From contig JACRTJ010000016.1 in assembly GCA_014385265.1 (NCBI GenBank), forward strand, positions 62,001 to 126,000: a stretch of 64,000 nt of DNA, in the 5' to 3' direction. This stretch comes from Enterocloster hominis (ex Liu et al. 2021). Lineage in GTDB: Bacteria; Bacillota; Clostridia; Lachnospirales; Lachnospiraceae. The notes beneath the pieces were generated by a model that had not been told where the DNA came from, ran no database searches, and was given only the letters and a program-made list of their open reading frames with translations. The position numbers and the translations under genes were made by a program. Shown in pieces: positions 44,617-53,471 of this stretch (position 1 is the first letter of the stretch; every line of letters starts with the position of its first letter).

Positions 44617-46467
44617 ATGATGAAATTTAACGAAGCGCAGAAAACGGCCCTGTCCCATAAGACGGGGCCCATGATGGTCCTGGCGGGGCCGGGGTCCGGA
44701 AAGACCACCGTGATCACCCACAGGATCGCGGGACTCCTGGGGGCAGGAGTCCGCCCGTCAGAGATCCTTGTGATCACTTTTACAAAGGCGTCGGCCAGGG
44801 AGATGGAGGAGCGGTTCTATTCCCTGAGACCGGCGGTCAGAGAAAACGATACAGAAAGTGGAAGGGTGACCTTTGGTACCTTCCACTCTGTTTTTTACAG
44901 GATCCTTAAGCTGGCGTACCGGTTTCCGGCGGGCTGTGTCCTGGGTGAGGAGGAAAAACGCCAGTATTTCAGGGAATTTCTCGAAAACTCTGAACTGGAG
45001 GTGGAGGACGAGGGCGAGTTCATCTCCGCCGTGATCAACGAGATCAGCTATGTAAAGGGAAGCCAGATGGACCTTTCCTGCTACTATTCCCAGAACTGTC
45101 CGGAGGAATGGTTCAAACGGCTGTACACCGGCTATGAGGATATGCTGCGGGCCAGGGGAAAGCTGGACTTCGACGACATGCTGGTCATGTGCTATGAGCT
45201 GTTTTCCCAGAGAAAGGATATCCTTTCCGCCTGGCAGCGGAAATTCCGGTATATCCTGGTGGACGAGTTCCAGGACATTAACCGGATCCAGTATGAGATC
45301 GTGAAGATGCTGGCTCTGCCGGAAAATAATCTTTTCATTGTGGGAGATGACGACCAGTCCATTTACCGGTTCCGGGGAGCGAAGCCGGAGATCATGCTGG
45401 GCTTTGAAAAGGACTATCCGGGGGCCCGCCGCGTACTCCTGGCGGAAAACTACCGTTCCTCCAGGGAGATCGTGGAGGCCTCCTTAAAGCTCATATCCCG
45501 GAACCAGGTCCGTTTTAAAAAGGAACTGGTTCCGGTCCATGGCCCCGGACGCCCCGTGGATGTATCCGTGTATGAAAATCCTCTGGCAGAGGCCGAGGGA
45601 ACGGCCAGGCGGATCCGCCAGTACGCCCAGGCGGGCTTTGCCTTTGAGGACATGGCCGTACTGTTTCGGACCGGGAACGGAACGGGGCTTCTGGCAGAAA
45701 AACTGATGGAATATAACATCCCCTTTTCCATGCGGGATGTGATCCCCAGCCTCTACGGCCACTGGATCGCAAAGGATCTGATGGCGTATCTGGAGCTGGG
45801 CCATGGGAGCCGGGCCCGCAGCGATTTCTTCCGGATCATGAACCGGCCCAACCGGTATTTTTCCAGGGACGCCTTTGAAACGCCCCTGGTGTCCCTGGAC
45901 CAGGTCAGGGATTTTTACCGGGACCGGGACTGGATGCAGGAGCGGGTCATGGATCTGGAGGGGGATCTGCGGACCATCGGACGGCTGAGGCCCGGCCCTG
46001 CCATCCACTACATCCGCCAGGCTGTTGGCTATGATGATTATTTAAAGGAATTTGCCGCATTCCGGCGGATCCGTCCAGAGGAATTTTTCGATATTGCCAG
46101 CCAGATCGAAGAGAGCGCGGCCGGCTTCTCCACCCTGGAGCAATGGAAGGAGCACATCCGCCAGTATGAGGAGACGCTGAAGGAAAAGAGAAGAGAGGCA
46201 AAGGAGCCGGGCAGGCCGGAGGGAGTGACCCTCTCCACCATGCACAGCTCCAAGGGGCTGGAATACAGGATCGTATTTGTCGTTGATGCCAACGAGGGCA
46301 TCGTCCCCCACCACAAGGCGGGGCTTCCGGCAGACATCGAGGAGGAGCGGCGTCTCTTTTATGTGGCCATGACCCGGGCGAAGGAGCGGCTCCATCTCTG
46401 CGCGGTGAAGGAACGGTATCACAGAAAGCAGGAGATCTCCCGGTTCGTGAAGGAATGCATGGACTGA
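44617..46467 (+). CDS. UvrD/Rep-type superfamily 1 DNA helicase
   Basis: A 616-residue ATP-dependent helicase. Motif I LAGPGSGKTTVITHR (about 22-36), motif Ia ITFTKASAREM, motif II VDEFQDINRIQ, motif III GDDDQSIYRFRGA, motif V TLSTMHSSKGLEY and motif VI VAMTRAKERLHL are all seen. It is shorter than PcrA or UvrD (about 720-740) and lacks their C-terminal extension. It may act in repair or replication restart. It follows gltX by 34 bases with only a weak ribosome site, so the start could be one codon later. Confidence 0.88.
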   Translation: MMKFNEAQKTALSHKTGPMMVLAGPGSGKTTVITHRIAGLLGAGVRPSEILVITFTKASAREMEERFYSLRPAVRENDTESGRVTFGTFHSVFYRILKLAYRFPAGCVLGEEEKRQYFREFLENSELEVEDEGEFISAVINEISYVKGSQMDLSCYYSQNCPEEWFKRLYTGYEDMLRARGKLDFDDMLVMCYELFSQRKDILSAWQRKFRYILVDEFQDINRIQYEIVKMLALPENNLFIVGDDDQSIYRFRGAKPEIMLGFEKDYPGARRVLLAENYRSSREIVEASLKLISRNQVRFKKELVPVHGPGRPVDVSVYENPLAEAEGTARRIRQYAQAGFAFEDMAVLFRTGNGTGLLAEKLMEYNIPFSMRDVIPSLYGHWIAKDLMAYLELGHGSRARSDFFRIMNRPNRYFSRDAFETPLVSLDQVRDFYRDRDWMQERVMDLEGDLRTIGRLRPGPAIHYIRQAVGYDDYLKEFAAFRRIRPEEFFDIASQIEESAAGFSTLEQWKEHIRQYEETLKEKRREAKEPGRPEGVTLSTMHSSKGLEYRIVFVVDANEGIVPHHKAGLPADIEEERRLFYVAMTRAKERLHLCAVKERYHRKQEISRFVKECMD

Positions 46468-46513
46468 GGAGCCGTATGGACAGGACAGTGTATGGAAGGA
46501 GAAGGGACAGCAG

Positions 46514-47029
46514 ATGGCATTGGTGCATATTTACTGCGGAGACGGAAAGGGAAAGACCAGCGCGGCTGTGGGAATGGCTGTCCGGGCCGCCGGACGTGGG
46601 CTTAAGGTGGTGATGGTGCGGTTTTTAAAAAGCGACGATTCCGGGGAGGTGGCCGTACTGGGCCATATTCCAGGGATCACGGTGATCCCCTGTGAAAGGA
46701 CCTTCGGCTTCGTATCATCCATGGACCGGGAGACCAGAGAGCAGGCAGCCCGGTGGAATCTGGAACAGTTTTTCCGGGCCGTGGAGCTGGCGGAGAGGGC
46801 GGACCTTCTGATCCTGGACGAGATCATGGCGGCCATGACCTACGGCATGGTGCCCGAGGAACGGGTCCTGGAGTTTCTGGAGGCCAGGCCCGGTGGGCTG
46901 GAGGTGGTACTGACCGGCAGATCGCCGTCAGAGCGGATCCTCGGAGCCGCTGATTATGTGTCGGAGATCCAAAAGGTCAGACACCCCTACGACCGGGGGA
47001 TTTTGGCAAGAAAGGGAATTGAGTATTGA
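46514..47029 (+). CDS. cobO: Cob(I)yrinic acid a,c-diamide adenosyltransferase
   Basis: A 171-residue enzyme of the CobO/BtuR family that transfers the adenosyl group from ATP to cobalt in corrinoids. The variant P-loop GDGKGKTSAA (about 8-17) and LILDEIMAAMTYG near 97-109 are family hallmarks. No other cobalamin gene is nearby, so it may serve salvage of corrinoids rather than full synthesis. It follows the helicase gene by 46 bases with GAAGGAGAAGGG upstream. Confidence 0.92.
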   Translation: MALVHIYCGDGKGKTSAAVGMAVRAAGRGLKVVMVRFLKSDDSGEVAVLGHIPGITVIPCERTFGFVSSMDRETREQAARWNLEQFFRAVELAERADLLILDEIMAAMTYGMVPEERVLEFLEARPGGLEVVLTGRSPSERILGAADYVSEIQKVRHPYDRGILARKGIEY

Positions 47030-47104
47030 TTTTTACGGGGTTTACTGATATGCTGTATTTACCTTATAAAAATATGGTACACTTGAAAAAAGAGAGGAAC
47101 GGTT

Positions 47105-47449
47105 ATGGCAAACGAAAATTTAAAGAACGGTCCTGTAAACCCGGACGCTGAGAACGATGAAGAGATGACAGTGACCCTGACTCTGGACGACGGCACAGAG
47201 CTGGAGTGCGTAGTGCTGACGATCTTTGAGGCTGGAGAGAAAGAGTACATCGCCCTTCTTCCCCTGGATGGCAGAGAGGCCGAAGACGGAGAGGTTTACT
47301 TATACCGTTATGTGGAAGATATCAATGGAAATCCGGATCTGGAGAACATTGACAGCGATGAGGAGTATGAGATCGTGGCAGACGCCTTTGACGAGCTTCT
47401 GGACTCCGCAGAGTACGACGAGCTGGTCAGCGAGGACGAGGTGGAATAG
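47105..47449 (+). CDS. DUF1292 protein
   Basis: A 114-residue acidic protein of the DUF1292 family (YrzB-like). The core VTLTLDDGTELECVVLTIFEAGEKEYIALLPL and a later VYLYRYVED match the family. The C-terminal third is very rich in Glu and Asp. No function is established. A GAGAGGAAC site precedes the start. A strong terminator follows, so it is likely a single-gene unit or the end of the cobO transcript. Confidence 0.88.
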   Translation: MANENLKNGPVNPDAENDEEMTVTLTLDDGTELECVVLTIFEAGEKEYIALLPLDGREAEDGEVYLYRYVEDINGNPDLENIDSDEEYEIVADAFDELLDSAEYDELVSEDEVE

Positions 47450-47468
47450 GAGCCGCAGATAAAATTAA

Positions 47469-47524
47469 AAATGGGATGCAGCGTGGAGCGGGCTTTTTTC
47501 CGGCTCCGGCAGCATCCCATTTTG
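47469..47524 (+). terminator. Terminator after the DUF1292 gene
   Basis: A 12-bp base stem (47469-47480 with 47513-47524) with further pairing inside, flanked by A and T runs. Confidence 0.85.
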
Positions 47525-47604
47525 TGTCCAGGAGCTTTTAAAGAACAGGAGTGGGGGCCGGGCTTTCCGAAGGAGGTCCTGCTCGGCAGGATACTGGAAA
47601 CAAA

Positions 47605-47637
47605 AAACCGGCTATCTGAATTTCAGATAACCGGTTT
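47605..47637 (-). terminator. Terminator of the tRNA unit
   Basis: A 15-bp stem with one mismatch (47637-47623 with 47619-47605) is followed on the minus strand by a T-run, 7 bases after the tRNA-Glu 3-prime end. Confidence 0.85.
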
Positions 47638-47643
47638 AAATCG

Positions 47644-47715
47644 TGACCTGTCCGGGAATCGAACCCGGGTTTACGCCGTGAGAGGGCGTCGTCTTGACCG
47701 CTTGACCAACAGGCC
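47644..47715 (-). tRNA. tRNA-Glu (anticodon CTC)
   Basis: The 72-base sequence folds as a cloverleaf. The acceptor arms GGCCTGT and ACAGGTC pair with one G-U. The anticodon stem ACGCC/GGCGT encloses loop CTCTCAC, giving anticodon CTC. The T arm is GGGTTCGATTCCC-like. CCA is not encoded. It lies 4 bases after tRNA-Pro on the same strand. Confidence 0.93.
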
Positions 47716-47719
47716 GGAA

Positions 47720-47793
47720 TCGAGGCGACAAGATTCGAACTTGCGACCTCTGCGTCCCGAACGCAGCGCTCTACCAAACTGAGCCACGCCTCG
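47720..47793 (-). tRNA. tRNA-Pro (anticodon CGG)
   Basis: A 74-base cloverleaf: acceptor arms CGAGGCG and CGCCTCG pair fully, the anticodon stem CTGCG/CGCAG encloses loop TTCGGGA with anticodon CGG, and the T loop TTCGAAT is standard. CCA is not encoded. It is first in a two-tRNA unit. Confidence 0.93.
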
Positions 47794-47823
47794 ATGTTGT
47801 GCTCTGTATCAGCGAGCTCATTA

Positions 47824-47852
47824 ATAATACCACAGGGTTTCAAAAAAAGCAA
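47824..47852 (-). promoter_or_regulatory. Promoter of the tRNA-Pro/tRNA-Glu unit
   Basis: On the minus strand TTGCTT (47852-47847) and TATTAT (47829-47824) are spaced 17 bases, about 30 bases before tRNA-Pro. Confidence 0.5.
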
Positions 47853-47922
47853 GAGGAAAATACAAAAAATTTCAAAAAATTCAACAAGAATCTAAAGGGA
47901 GAAATGTGGATCCAGTAAAAAC

Positions 47923-47954
47923 GCCGGAGCTCCTTATAAATGGGAGGAGCCGGC
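47923..47954. other. GC-rich imperfect hairpin in the tRNA-gpmI gap
   Basis: GCCGG (47923-47927) pairs with CCGGC (47950-47954), and CTCC (47930-47933) with GGAG (47943-47946). No U-run follows on either strand. The remainder of the gap to 48141 is A/T-rich and shows no gene. Confidence 0.3.
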
Positions 47955-48141
47955 GGGTATGAGCCGCCGGCCAAGTATGAAAAAGTGTATAAAGGTCTGG
48001 TACCTTGTTACAGATAATAGGATACGGGAAAAATGTGACGAAAGTTTGGAATCTCTGTGAAGGAAGTGTGAAGAAAAAAGAAAAATTAAAAAATACCAGA
48101 GGTACCCTGTTATAAAAATAACAGATACTTCCATGAAACAG

Positions 48142-48170
48142 TTGCGGGAATTTGTTAAATGATATACAAT
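48142..48170 (+). promoter_or_regulatory. Promoter of gpmI
   Basis: TTGCGG (48142-48147), a 17-base spacer and TACAAT (48165-48170) lie about 50 bases upstream of the start. Confidence 0.5.
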
Positions 48171-48218
48171 AGAAGCGTTTCTAAAGGATACAGACCAATA
48201 AAGGAGTGGAAGAAATAT

Positions 48219-49760
48219 ATGAGCAGAAAACCAGTTGTACTGATGATCCTGGACGGATATGGATTAAATAAGGAAAAGCGGGGAAATGCGGTCCTGGAGG
48301 CCAATACCCCGGTGATGGACCGGCTGATGAAGGAATGCCCCTTTGTAGAGGGAAATGCCAGCGGGCTGGCCGTGGGACTTCCCGACGGCCAGATGGGAAA
48401 CTCTGAGGTGGGCCATCTGAACATGGGCGCAGGCCGCATCGTATACCAGGAGCTGACGAAGATCACAAAGGCCATTGAGGATGGGGATTTTTTTGAAAAT
48501 GCTGAGTTTTTAAAGGCAGTGGAGAACTGTAAGAAGAATGGCTCTGCCCTTCATCTGATGGGACTGGTATCCGACGGAGGCGTACACAGCCACATGACCC
48601 ATATCTTCGGGCTTCTGGAGCTGGCTAAGAGAAACGGCCTGGAAAAGGTGTTTGTCCACTGCTTCCTGGACGGAAGGGATACGCCTCCTTCCTCTGGCCG
48701 GGAGTTTGTGGAAGCCCTGGAAGGAAAAATGAAGGAACTGGGTGTCGGCAAGGTGGCCTCTGTCATGGGCCGCTATTACGCCATGGACCGTGATAACCGC
48801 TGGGACCGTGTGGAGCTGGCTTACAGGGCCCTTACAAGGGGAGAAGGGAAGCAGGACCCCAGCGCCGCTGCGGCTGTACAGGCATCCTATGATGAAGGAA
48901 AGACCGACGAGTTCGTGGTTCCCACGGTGATCACTGAAAACGGCCGGCCTGTGGGCCTGGTCCAGGATAAGGATTCTGTGATCTTTTTCAACTTCCGCCC
49001 GGACCGGGCCAGAGAGATCACCCGCGCGTTCTGTGACGATGCGTTCACAGGCTTTGACCGGGATAAGAGACTGGAGCTGGTCTACGTCTGCTTTACGGAT
49101 TACGATGAGACCATCCCCAATAAGCTGGTGGCCTTTAAAAAGGAAGCCATCACCAATACCCTGGGCCAGTTCCTGGCGGAGCACCATATGACCCAGGCCA
49201 GGATCGCGGAGACAGAGAAGTATGCCCATGTGACCTTCTTCTTCAATGGCGGAGTGGAGGAGCCGGATCCGGGAGAGGAGCGGATCCTGGTGAAGTCCCC
49301 CAAGGTAGCCACCTATGACCTTCAGCCGGAGATGAGCGCCCCGGCGGTGTGCGATAAGCTGGTGGAGGCCATTGGCTCCGGAAAGTATGACGTGATCATC
49401 ATTAACTTTGCCAACCCGGATATGGTGGGCCATACGGGAGTGGAGAACGCGGCTATCCAGGCGGTGGAGGCTGTGGACGCCTGTGTGGGAAGAGCTGTGG
49501 AGGCCATCGAAAAAGCAGACGGCGCAATGTTCATCTGTGCAGACCATGGAAATGTGGAGCAGCTGGTGGATTATGAGACCGGAGAGCCATTTACGGCCCA
49601 TACGACGAATCCGGTGCCGTTTATCCTGGTGAATGCAGGCGCAGAGTACGGCCTCAGAGAGGGCGGCTGCCTGGCCGATATCGCTCCGACGCTCATCGAG
49701 CTCATGGGCATGGAACAGCCGAAGGAGATGACCGGGAAATCTCTGCTGGTGAAGCGGTAA
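48219..49760 (+). CDS. gpmI: 2,3-bisphosphoglycerate-independent phosphoglycerate mutase
   Basis: A 513-residue manganese enzyme that interconverts 3- and 2-phosphoglycerate in glycolysis. The phospho-serine is Ser62 in GNSEVGH. Alkaline-phosphatase-fold metal sites are seen in [17 protein letters not shown] and HTTNPVPF. The length is right for the family. The ATG at 48219 was chosen because [13 protein letters not shown] is the usual N-terminus, although the AAGGAG site is rather far (12 bases). It is a single gene with its own terminator. Confidence 0.95.
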   Translation: MSRKPVVLMILDGYGLNKEKRGNAVLEANTPVMDRLMKECPFVEGNASGLAVGLPDGQMGNSEVGHLNMGAGRIVYQELTKITKAIEDGDFFENAEFLKAVENCKKNGSALHLMGLVSDGGVHSHMTHIFGLLELAKRNGLEKVFVHCFLDGRDTPPSSGREFVEALEGKMKELGVGKVASVMGRYYAMDRDNRWDRVELAYRALTRGEGKQDPSAAAAVQASYDEGKTDEFVVPTVITENGRPVGLVQDKDSVIFFNFRPDRAREITRAFCDDAFTGFDRDKRLELVYVCFTDYDETIPNKLVAFKKEAITNTLGQFLAEHHMTQARIAETEKYAHVTFFFNGGVEEPDPGEERILVKSPKVATYDLQPEMSAPAVCDKLVEAIGSGKYDVIIINFANPDMVGHTGVENAAIQAVEAVDACVGRAVEAIEKADGAMFICADHGNVEQLVDYETGEPFTAHTTNPVPFILVNAGAEYGLREGGCLADIAPTLIELMGMEQPKEMTGKSLLVKR

Positions 49761-49895
49761 GGAGACCGGGAGACAGCAGGAAAGAGGCTGTCCGGCAGGC
49801 GGTAGGGAGCCGGAAAGCCGCTGCGGGTGAAGGATGGGGATCCCGCATGATGGAGCTGTGTCTGTTAAATCTGCAAAAGATTCAATCAGAATAAG

Positions 49896-49945
49896 AGAAA
49901 GTGTACAGATAACCGTAAAAAAGGGAACTGTACACTTTCTTTTTG
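49896..49945 (+). terminator. Terminator after gpmI
   Basis: A perfect 13-bp stem (49896-49908 with 49928-49940) with a 19-base loop, then TTTTTG. The 49761-49895 stretch before it shows no gene. Confidence 0.82.
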
Positions 49946-49963
49946 TTTTTGTGAATAAATCTA

Positions 49964-49992
49964 TTGACGGAAAAATTATCAGATGATACTAT
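49964..49992 (+). promoter_or_regulatory. Promoter of the M28 peptidase gene
   Basis: TTGACG (49964-49969), a 17-base spacer and TACTAT (49987-49992) lie about 35 bases before the peptidase start. Confidence 0.6.
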
Positions 49993-50028
49993 GAATATAT
50001 GAAAATATTCTAATATATAAAGCAGGAG

Positions 50029-51771
50029 ATGGTGAAAATAAAAGATAACAGAAAAGTAATATATAAAAAAAGCGAATTTTCAGAAGCAGTCAGTAATTCC
50101 CTGAATCTGGAACGGATCATGAAGGACGTGGAGATGTTCTGCCGTCTGGACCGGTATACGGGCTCTAAGGACGGAGAAGAAGCGGCTGAGCGGATCGCGC
50201 AACGGATGGAGGAGCTGGGGATCCCTGTGGAACGGGAAAAATATCAGGTATACCGGAGCCTTCCCAGAGCGGCGTCTCTGCGGATCCTGGAGGACAGGAC
50301 AGGGGAGGCTGTTCCTCTGACCCCGTATGTATACAGCGGAACGGCGAAGGATCTGGAGGCGGAGCTGGTCTTTGACCGGACCAGCGCGGCCGGAGGGTGC
50401 AGCCAGAGGGAGCAGAGGGCCAGGATGGCCGGGTTTTCCGGGAAGCTGGTCCTGACGTATGAGAACAGCTTTTCGTTTGCATGTGAGGCAAAACGGGCCG
50501 GAGTCCTGGGGGTGCTCACCATCTGGCACGCGGACCTGGCGCACCATGGGACTCTGGGGGGAGTCTGGGGAACGCCGGAGCCGGAGGATCTGGCCTGGCA
50601 TTATCCGGGGATCCCGTTTGCGGAGATCGGAAAAAGCGCCGGGGAGGGGCTGCAAAAACGGCTGGAAGCCGGTCCGCTGACCGTGCGTCTCAGCGTTGAG
50701 ATGTGCCAGGGGATCGTTTCCAGCACCATGCCAGTGGCGCGGATCCAGGGAAGGTCGGAAAAATTTGTACTTGTCTCCGGCCATTACGATTCCTGGTATG
50801 AGGGAGCCACCGATAACGGAGTGGCCAACGCCGCCATGATGGAGCTTGCCAGAGTGTTCCAGGAGAACCGGGAGCGGCTGGAGCGGTCGGTGGTGTTCGC
50901 CTGGTGGTCCGGCCATTCAGACGGCCGTTATGCCGGATCCGCCTGGTATTACGACCACCATTGGGAGGAGCTGAAGGAAAACTGTGTGGCGCATATCAAT
51001 ATGGATATCTGCGGCTGCAAGGGCTCTGATGTGGTGGGCTTCCAGACGTCCATGCTGGAGGGAGCAGACTTTGACCGGGAATTCCTGAAGGGATTCAACG
51101 AGGGGGAGCCGGATCCGCCGGTGCCCATGATCCGGTTTGCAGACCAGACCTTCTGGGGGGCGGATATTCCCTTTGCCATTATGCCGAAGTTTATAAAAAA
51201 GGATCATGAAATGTTTTACTGGTGGCACACCAGAGAGGATACATTCGATAAGGTGGATCCGGAGGCGGCGCTGCGGGATACAAGGGTCATTGGGGAGCTG
51301 GCGGCATTCTTCGCGAACTGCGGGAAGCTCCCGGCAGACATGAGCGGCTTTGTGGACTTTATGGAGTCCCGCCTCCGCGCCATTGAAGAGAGGCTTGGCG
51401 GAGACTTTGACCTTTCTCCGGTGTGGCCGGTGCTTGGCAGGCTGAGAGAGGCGGTCATGGATCTTGAAGCGTCCATGGAAGACCAGGAAAATACAGATGA
51501 CGCCATTCTGGAGACTGCCGGGGAGCTGGCGAGGATCACCTATACGGCGTCCAGTCCGTACCACCAGGATCCGGCGGTGAAGGCTCCTGTTTTTTCCGGG
51601 CTTGCCATGGCAGAGGGACTGACCCGGGAAAATACGGAAGAGGAATATTATCTGGCGGTGCAGACCCGCTTCGTGCGTCAGAGGAACCGGCTCACAGGGC
51701 AGATGAAGCAGGTTTCGGAGATCTGCAGAAGGTGGACCGCCCGGTGGGAAAATCAAGAGGGGAATATGTAA
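50029..51771 (+). CDS. M28-family peptidase with variant active site
   Basis: A 580-residue protein with an M28-type zinc peptidase core and an inserted PA-like domain (about 80-230). Metal ligands His252 (SGHYDS), Asp262 (GATDNG), Asp326 (NMDICG) and His400 (WWHTRED) are present. The Glu-Glu pair normally just before G-x-x-G-S is replaced by the stretch GHSDGRYAGS (295-304), so the usual catalytic base is missing or provided differently. There is no signal peptide, so it is probably cytoplasmic. The start is uncertain: the ATG at 50029 abuts AGGAG, and a GTG at 50032 is also possible. A peptide-binding lipoprotein gene follows after 26 bases. Confidence 0.8.
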   Translation: MVKIKDNRKVIYKKSEFSEAVSNSLNLERIMKDVEMFCRLDRYTGSKDGEEAAERIAQRMEELGIPVEREKYQVYRSLPRAASLRILEDRTGEAVPLTPYVYSGTAKDLEAELVFDRTSAAGGCSQREQRARMAGFSGKLVLTYENSFSFACEAKRAGVLGVLTIWHADLAHHGTLGGVWGTPEPEDLAWHYPGIPFAEIGKSAGEGLQKRLEAGPLTVRLSVEMCQGIVSSTMPVARIQGRSEKFVLVSGHYDSWYEGATDNGVANAAMMELARVFQENRERLERSVVFAWWSGHSDGRYAGSAWYYDHHWEELKENCVAHINMDICGCKGSDVVGFQTSMLEGADFDREFLKGFNEGEPDPPVPMIRFADQTFWGADIPFAIMPKFIKKDHEMFYWWHTREDTFDKVDPEAALRDTRVIGELAAFFANCGKLPADMSGFVDFMESRLRAIEERLGGDFDLSPVWPVLGRLREAVMDLEASMEDQENTDDAILETAGELARITYTASSPYHQDPAVKAPVFSGLAMAEGLTRENTEEEYYLAVQTRFVRQRNRLTGQMKQVSEICRRWTARWENQEGNM

Positions 51772-51797
51772 AAACTATATACAAGGAGGAGCACTGT

Positions 51798-53423
51798 ATG
51801 AGGAAAGGTATGTATGGGAAACTGACGATGCTGGCGGTGGCTGGCGTCATGGCGCTGTCGGGCTGCGGAAACAGCGGGGGAGATACTGGAACAGCGGCGG
51901 AGTCAAAGGGGGAAACGACGGCTTTAGCGGGGACGGAGACGGAAAAGGCGTTAGAGGAAGCCAGCCAGGGGGAGAAGGAGCCGTCCATTGGGCGGACGGA
52001 TATTATTTCTGCCAACACCAGCGATATCCGGTCCATGGATCCCCAGGTGGGAGTGGATTCTCCGTCTGCAACGCTGAACCGCCACATTTATAACGGCCTG
52101 GTAAAGATCGATGAGAACCGGGAGGTCGTGGGGGACCTGGCGGAGAGCTTTGAGATGGTGGATGACAAAACCTATAAATTTAAGCTCCGGGAAGGAGTGA
52201 AGTTCCATAATGGGGAGGAGCTGAAGGCCAGCGACGTGAAATTCAGCCTGGAGCGGGCCAAGACCATGCCCAAGGCCATGTCCAACGCGTCGGCCATCAA
52301 CCATGTTTCGGTGGAGGGGGATTATGACCTGACGATCCATCTTTCCCGTCCATATCCGTCCCTTCTTTATGTCCTCAATGACACCAGCATGAAGATCCTG
52401 TCGGAGAAGGCTGTGACTGAGGCCGGGGAGACATACGGGGAAGAGCCCATAGGAACGGGCCCGTTCATGTTTAAGGAATGGGTCCCCAACGATCACTGGA
52501 CGCTGGTGCGGTTTGACGATTACTTTGACGGACCGGCCACAGCCACCTCCATCACCAACCGGATCATTCCCGAGGGGAGCGCCAGGACCATTGCCCTGGA
52601 AACGGGAGAGATCGACGTGATCTTAACGGTGGATCCGGTGGACGCCGCCAACGTGGAAGCCAATGATGAGCTGGTACTGGAAAGCTGGCCGTCGGCTTCA
52701 GTGGAATTCATGGCGTTCAATACCACGAAAAAGGGACTGGATGACGTCCGGGTGCGCCAGGCCATTACATATGCCATGAACCGCCAGGAATTTGTGGATA
52801 CGATCGTAGAAGGCCGCGGCGAGGTGGCCAGCTCCTTCATTGCAAAGACCCTGCCGGGGTGGAATGAGGAAGTGCAGCCGTATCCCCAGGATCTGGAAAA
52901 GGCCAAGGAGCTTCTGGCAGAAGCAGGCTATGGGGACGGGCTGGATCTTAAGATGTACGTATCCGGAGACGTGAGGAACCGTACCGCCCAGGTGGTCCAG
53001 GCCCAGCTGGCCCAGATCGGCGTCAACGTGGACATCAACGTTTACGAGTGGGGCGCGTTCCAGGATGCGATCAACGCCGGAGAGCATGAGCTCCTGATCC
53101 TGGGCTGGACCAATACCACCTGTGATCCGGAATACAGTGTGACGCCGCTGTTCCATTCAAAAAACTGCGGCATGAACGGAAACCGGGCATATCTCAGGGA
53201 TGAAAAGGTGGATGAAATGATCGACGCCGCCAGCATGGAAACAGACCGGGAGAAGAGGCTTCAGACATATAGGGACCTCCAGGTCCGCTTAAATGAGCTC
53301 TGCCCGTGGGTGCCGCTGTATTATAAGAGCAATATGGTGGGAAGAAGGGCAGATCTTAAGGGATTCCAGTTTAATAAAAATACAGCCCTCCATTATCTGG
53401 GAGACTGTTATTTTGAGGAATAG
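51798..53423 (+). CDS. Peptide-type ABC transporter substrate-binding lipoprotein
   Basis: A 541-residue lipoprotein of solute-binding family 5 (DppA/OppA/NikA-like). The signal peptide ends in the lipobox ALSG-Cys near residue 23, followed by a Thr/Glu-rich linker and the binding domain from about 65. Family stretches LVKIDENREVVGDLAESFE, IGTGPFMFKEW and ALETGEIDV are clear. It is cotranscribed with the M28 peptidase, but no permease or ATPase gene follows; it must share a transporter encoded elsewhere. An AAGGAGG site lies upstream of the ATG at 51798. Confidence 0.9.
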   Translation: MRKGMYGKLTMLAVAGVMALSGCGNSGGDTGTAAESKGETTALAGTETEKALEEASQGEKEPSIGRTDIISANTSDIRSMDPQVGVDSPSATLNRHIYNGLVKIDENREVVGDLAESFEMVDDKTYKFKLREGVKFHNGEELKASDVKFSLERAKTMPKAMSNASAINHVSVEGDYDLTIHLSRPYPSLLYVLNDTSMKILSEKAVTEAGETYGEEPIGTGPFMFKEWVPNDHWTLVRFDDYFDGPATATSITNRIIPEGSARTIALETGEIDVILTVDPVDAANVEANDELVLESWPSASVEFMAFNTTKKGLDDVRVRQAITYAMNRQEFVDTIVEGRGEVASSFIAKTLPGWNEEVQPYPQDLEKAKELLAEAGYGDGLDLKMYVSGDVRNRTAQVVQAQLAQIGVNVDINVYEWGAFQDAINAGEHELLILGWTNTTCDPEYSVTPLFHSKNCGMNGNRAYLRDEKVDEMIDAASMETDREKRLQTYRDLQVRLNELCPWVPLYYKSNMVGRRADLKGFQFNKNTALHYLGDCYFEE

Positions 53424-53430
53424 GTGAGGA

Positions 53431-53468
53431 CAGCCGCATCGGAGAAATCCGGTGCGGCTGCTATTTTT
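53431..53468 (+). terminator. Terminator after the binding-protein gene
   Basis: A 12-bp stem (53431-53442 with 53449-53460, one G-U) with a 6-base loop, followed by CTATTTTTT. It also separates the plus-strand unit from the convergent minus-strand module. Confidence 0.85.
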
Positions 53469-53471
53469 TAT

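Noticed and set aside
47923-47954. The GC-rich hairpin between the tRNA genes and gpmI as a terminator or small RNA
   Set aside because: It lacks a U-run, has mismatches, and has no promoter clearly assigned to it.
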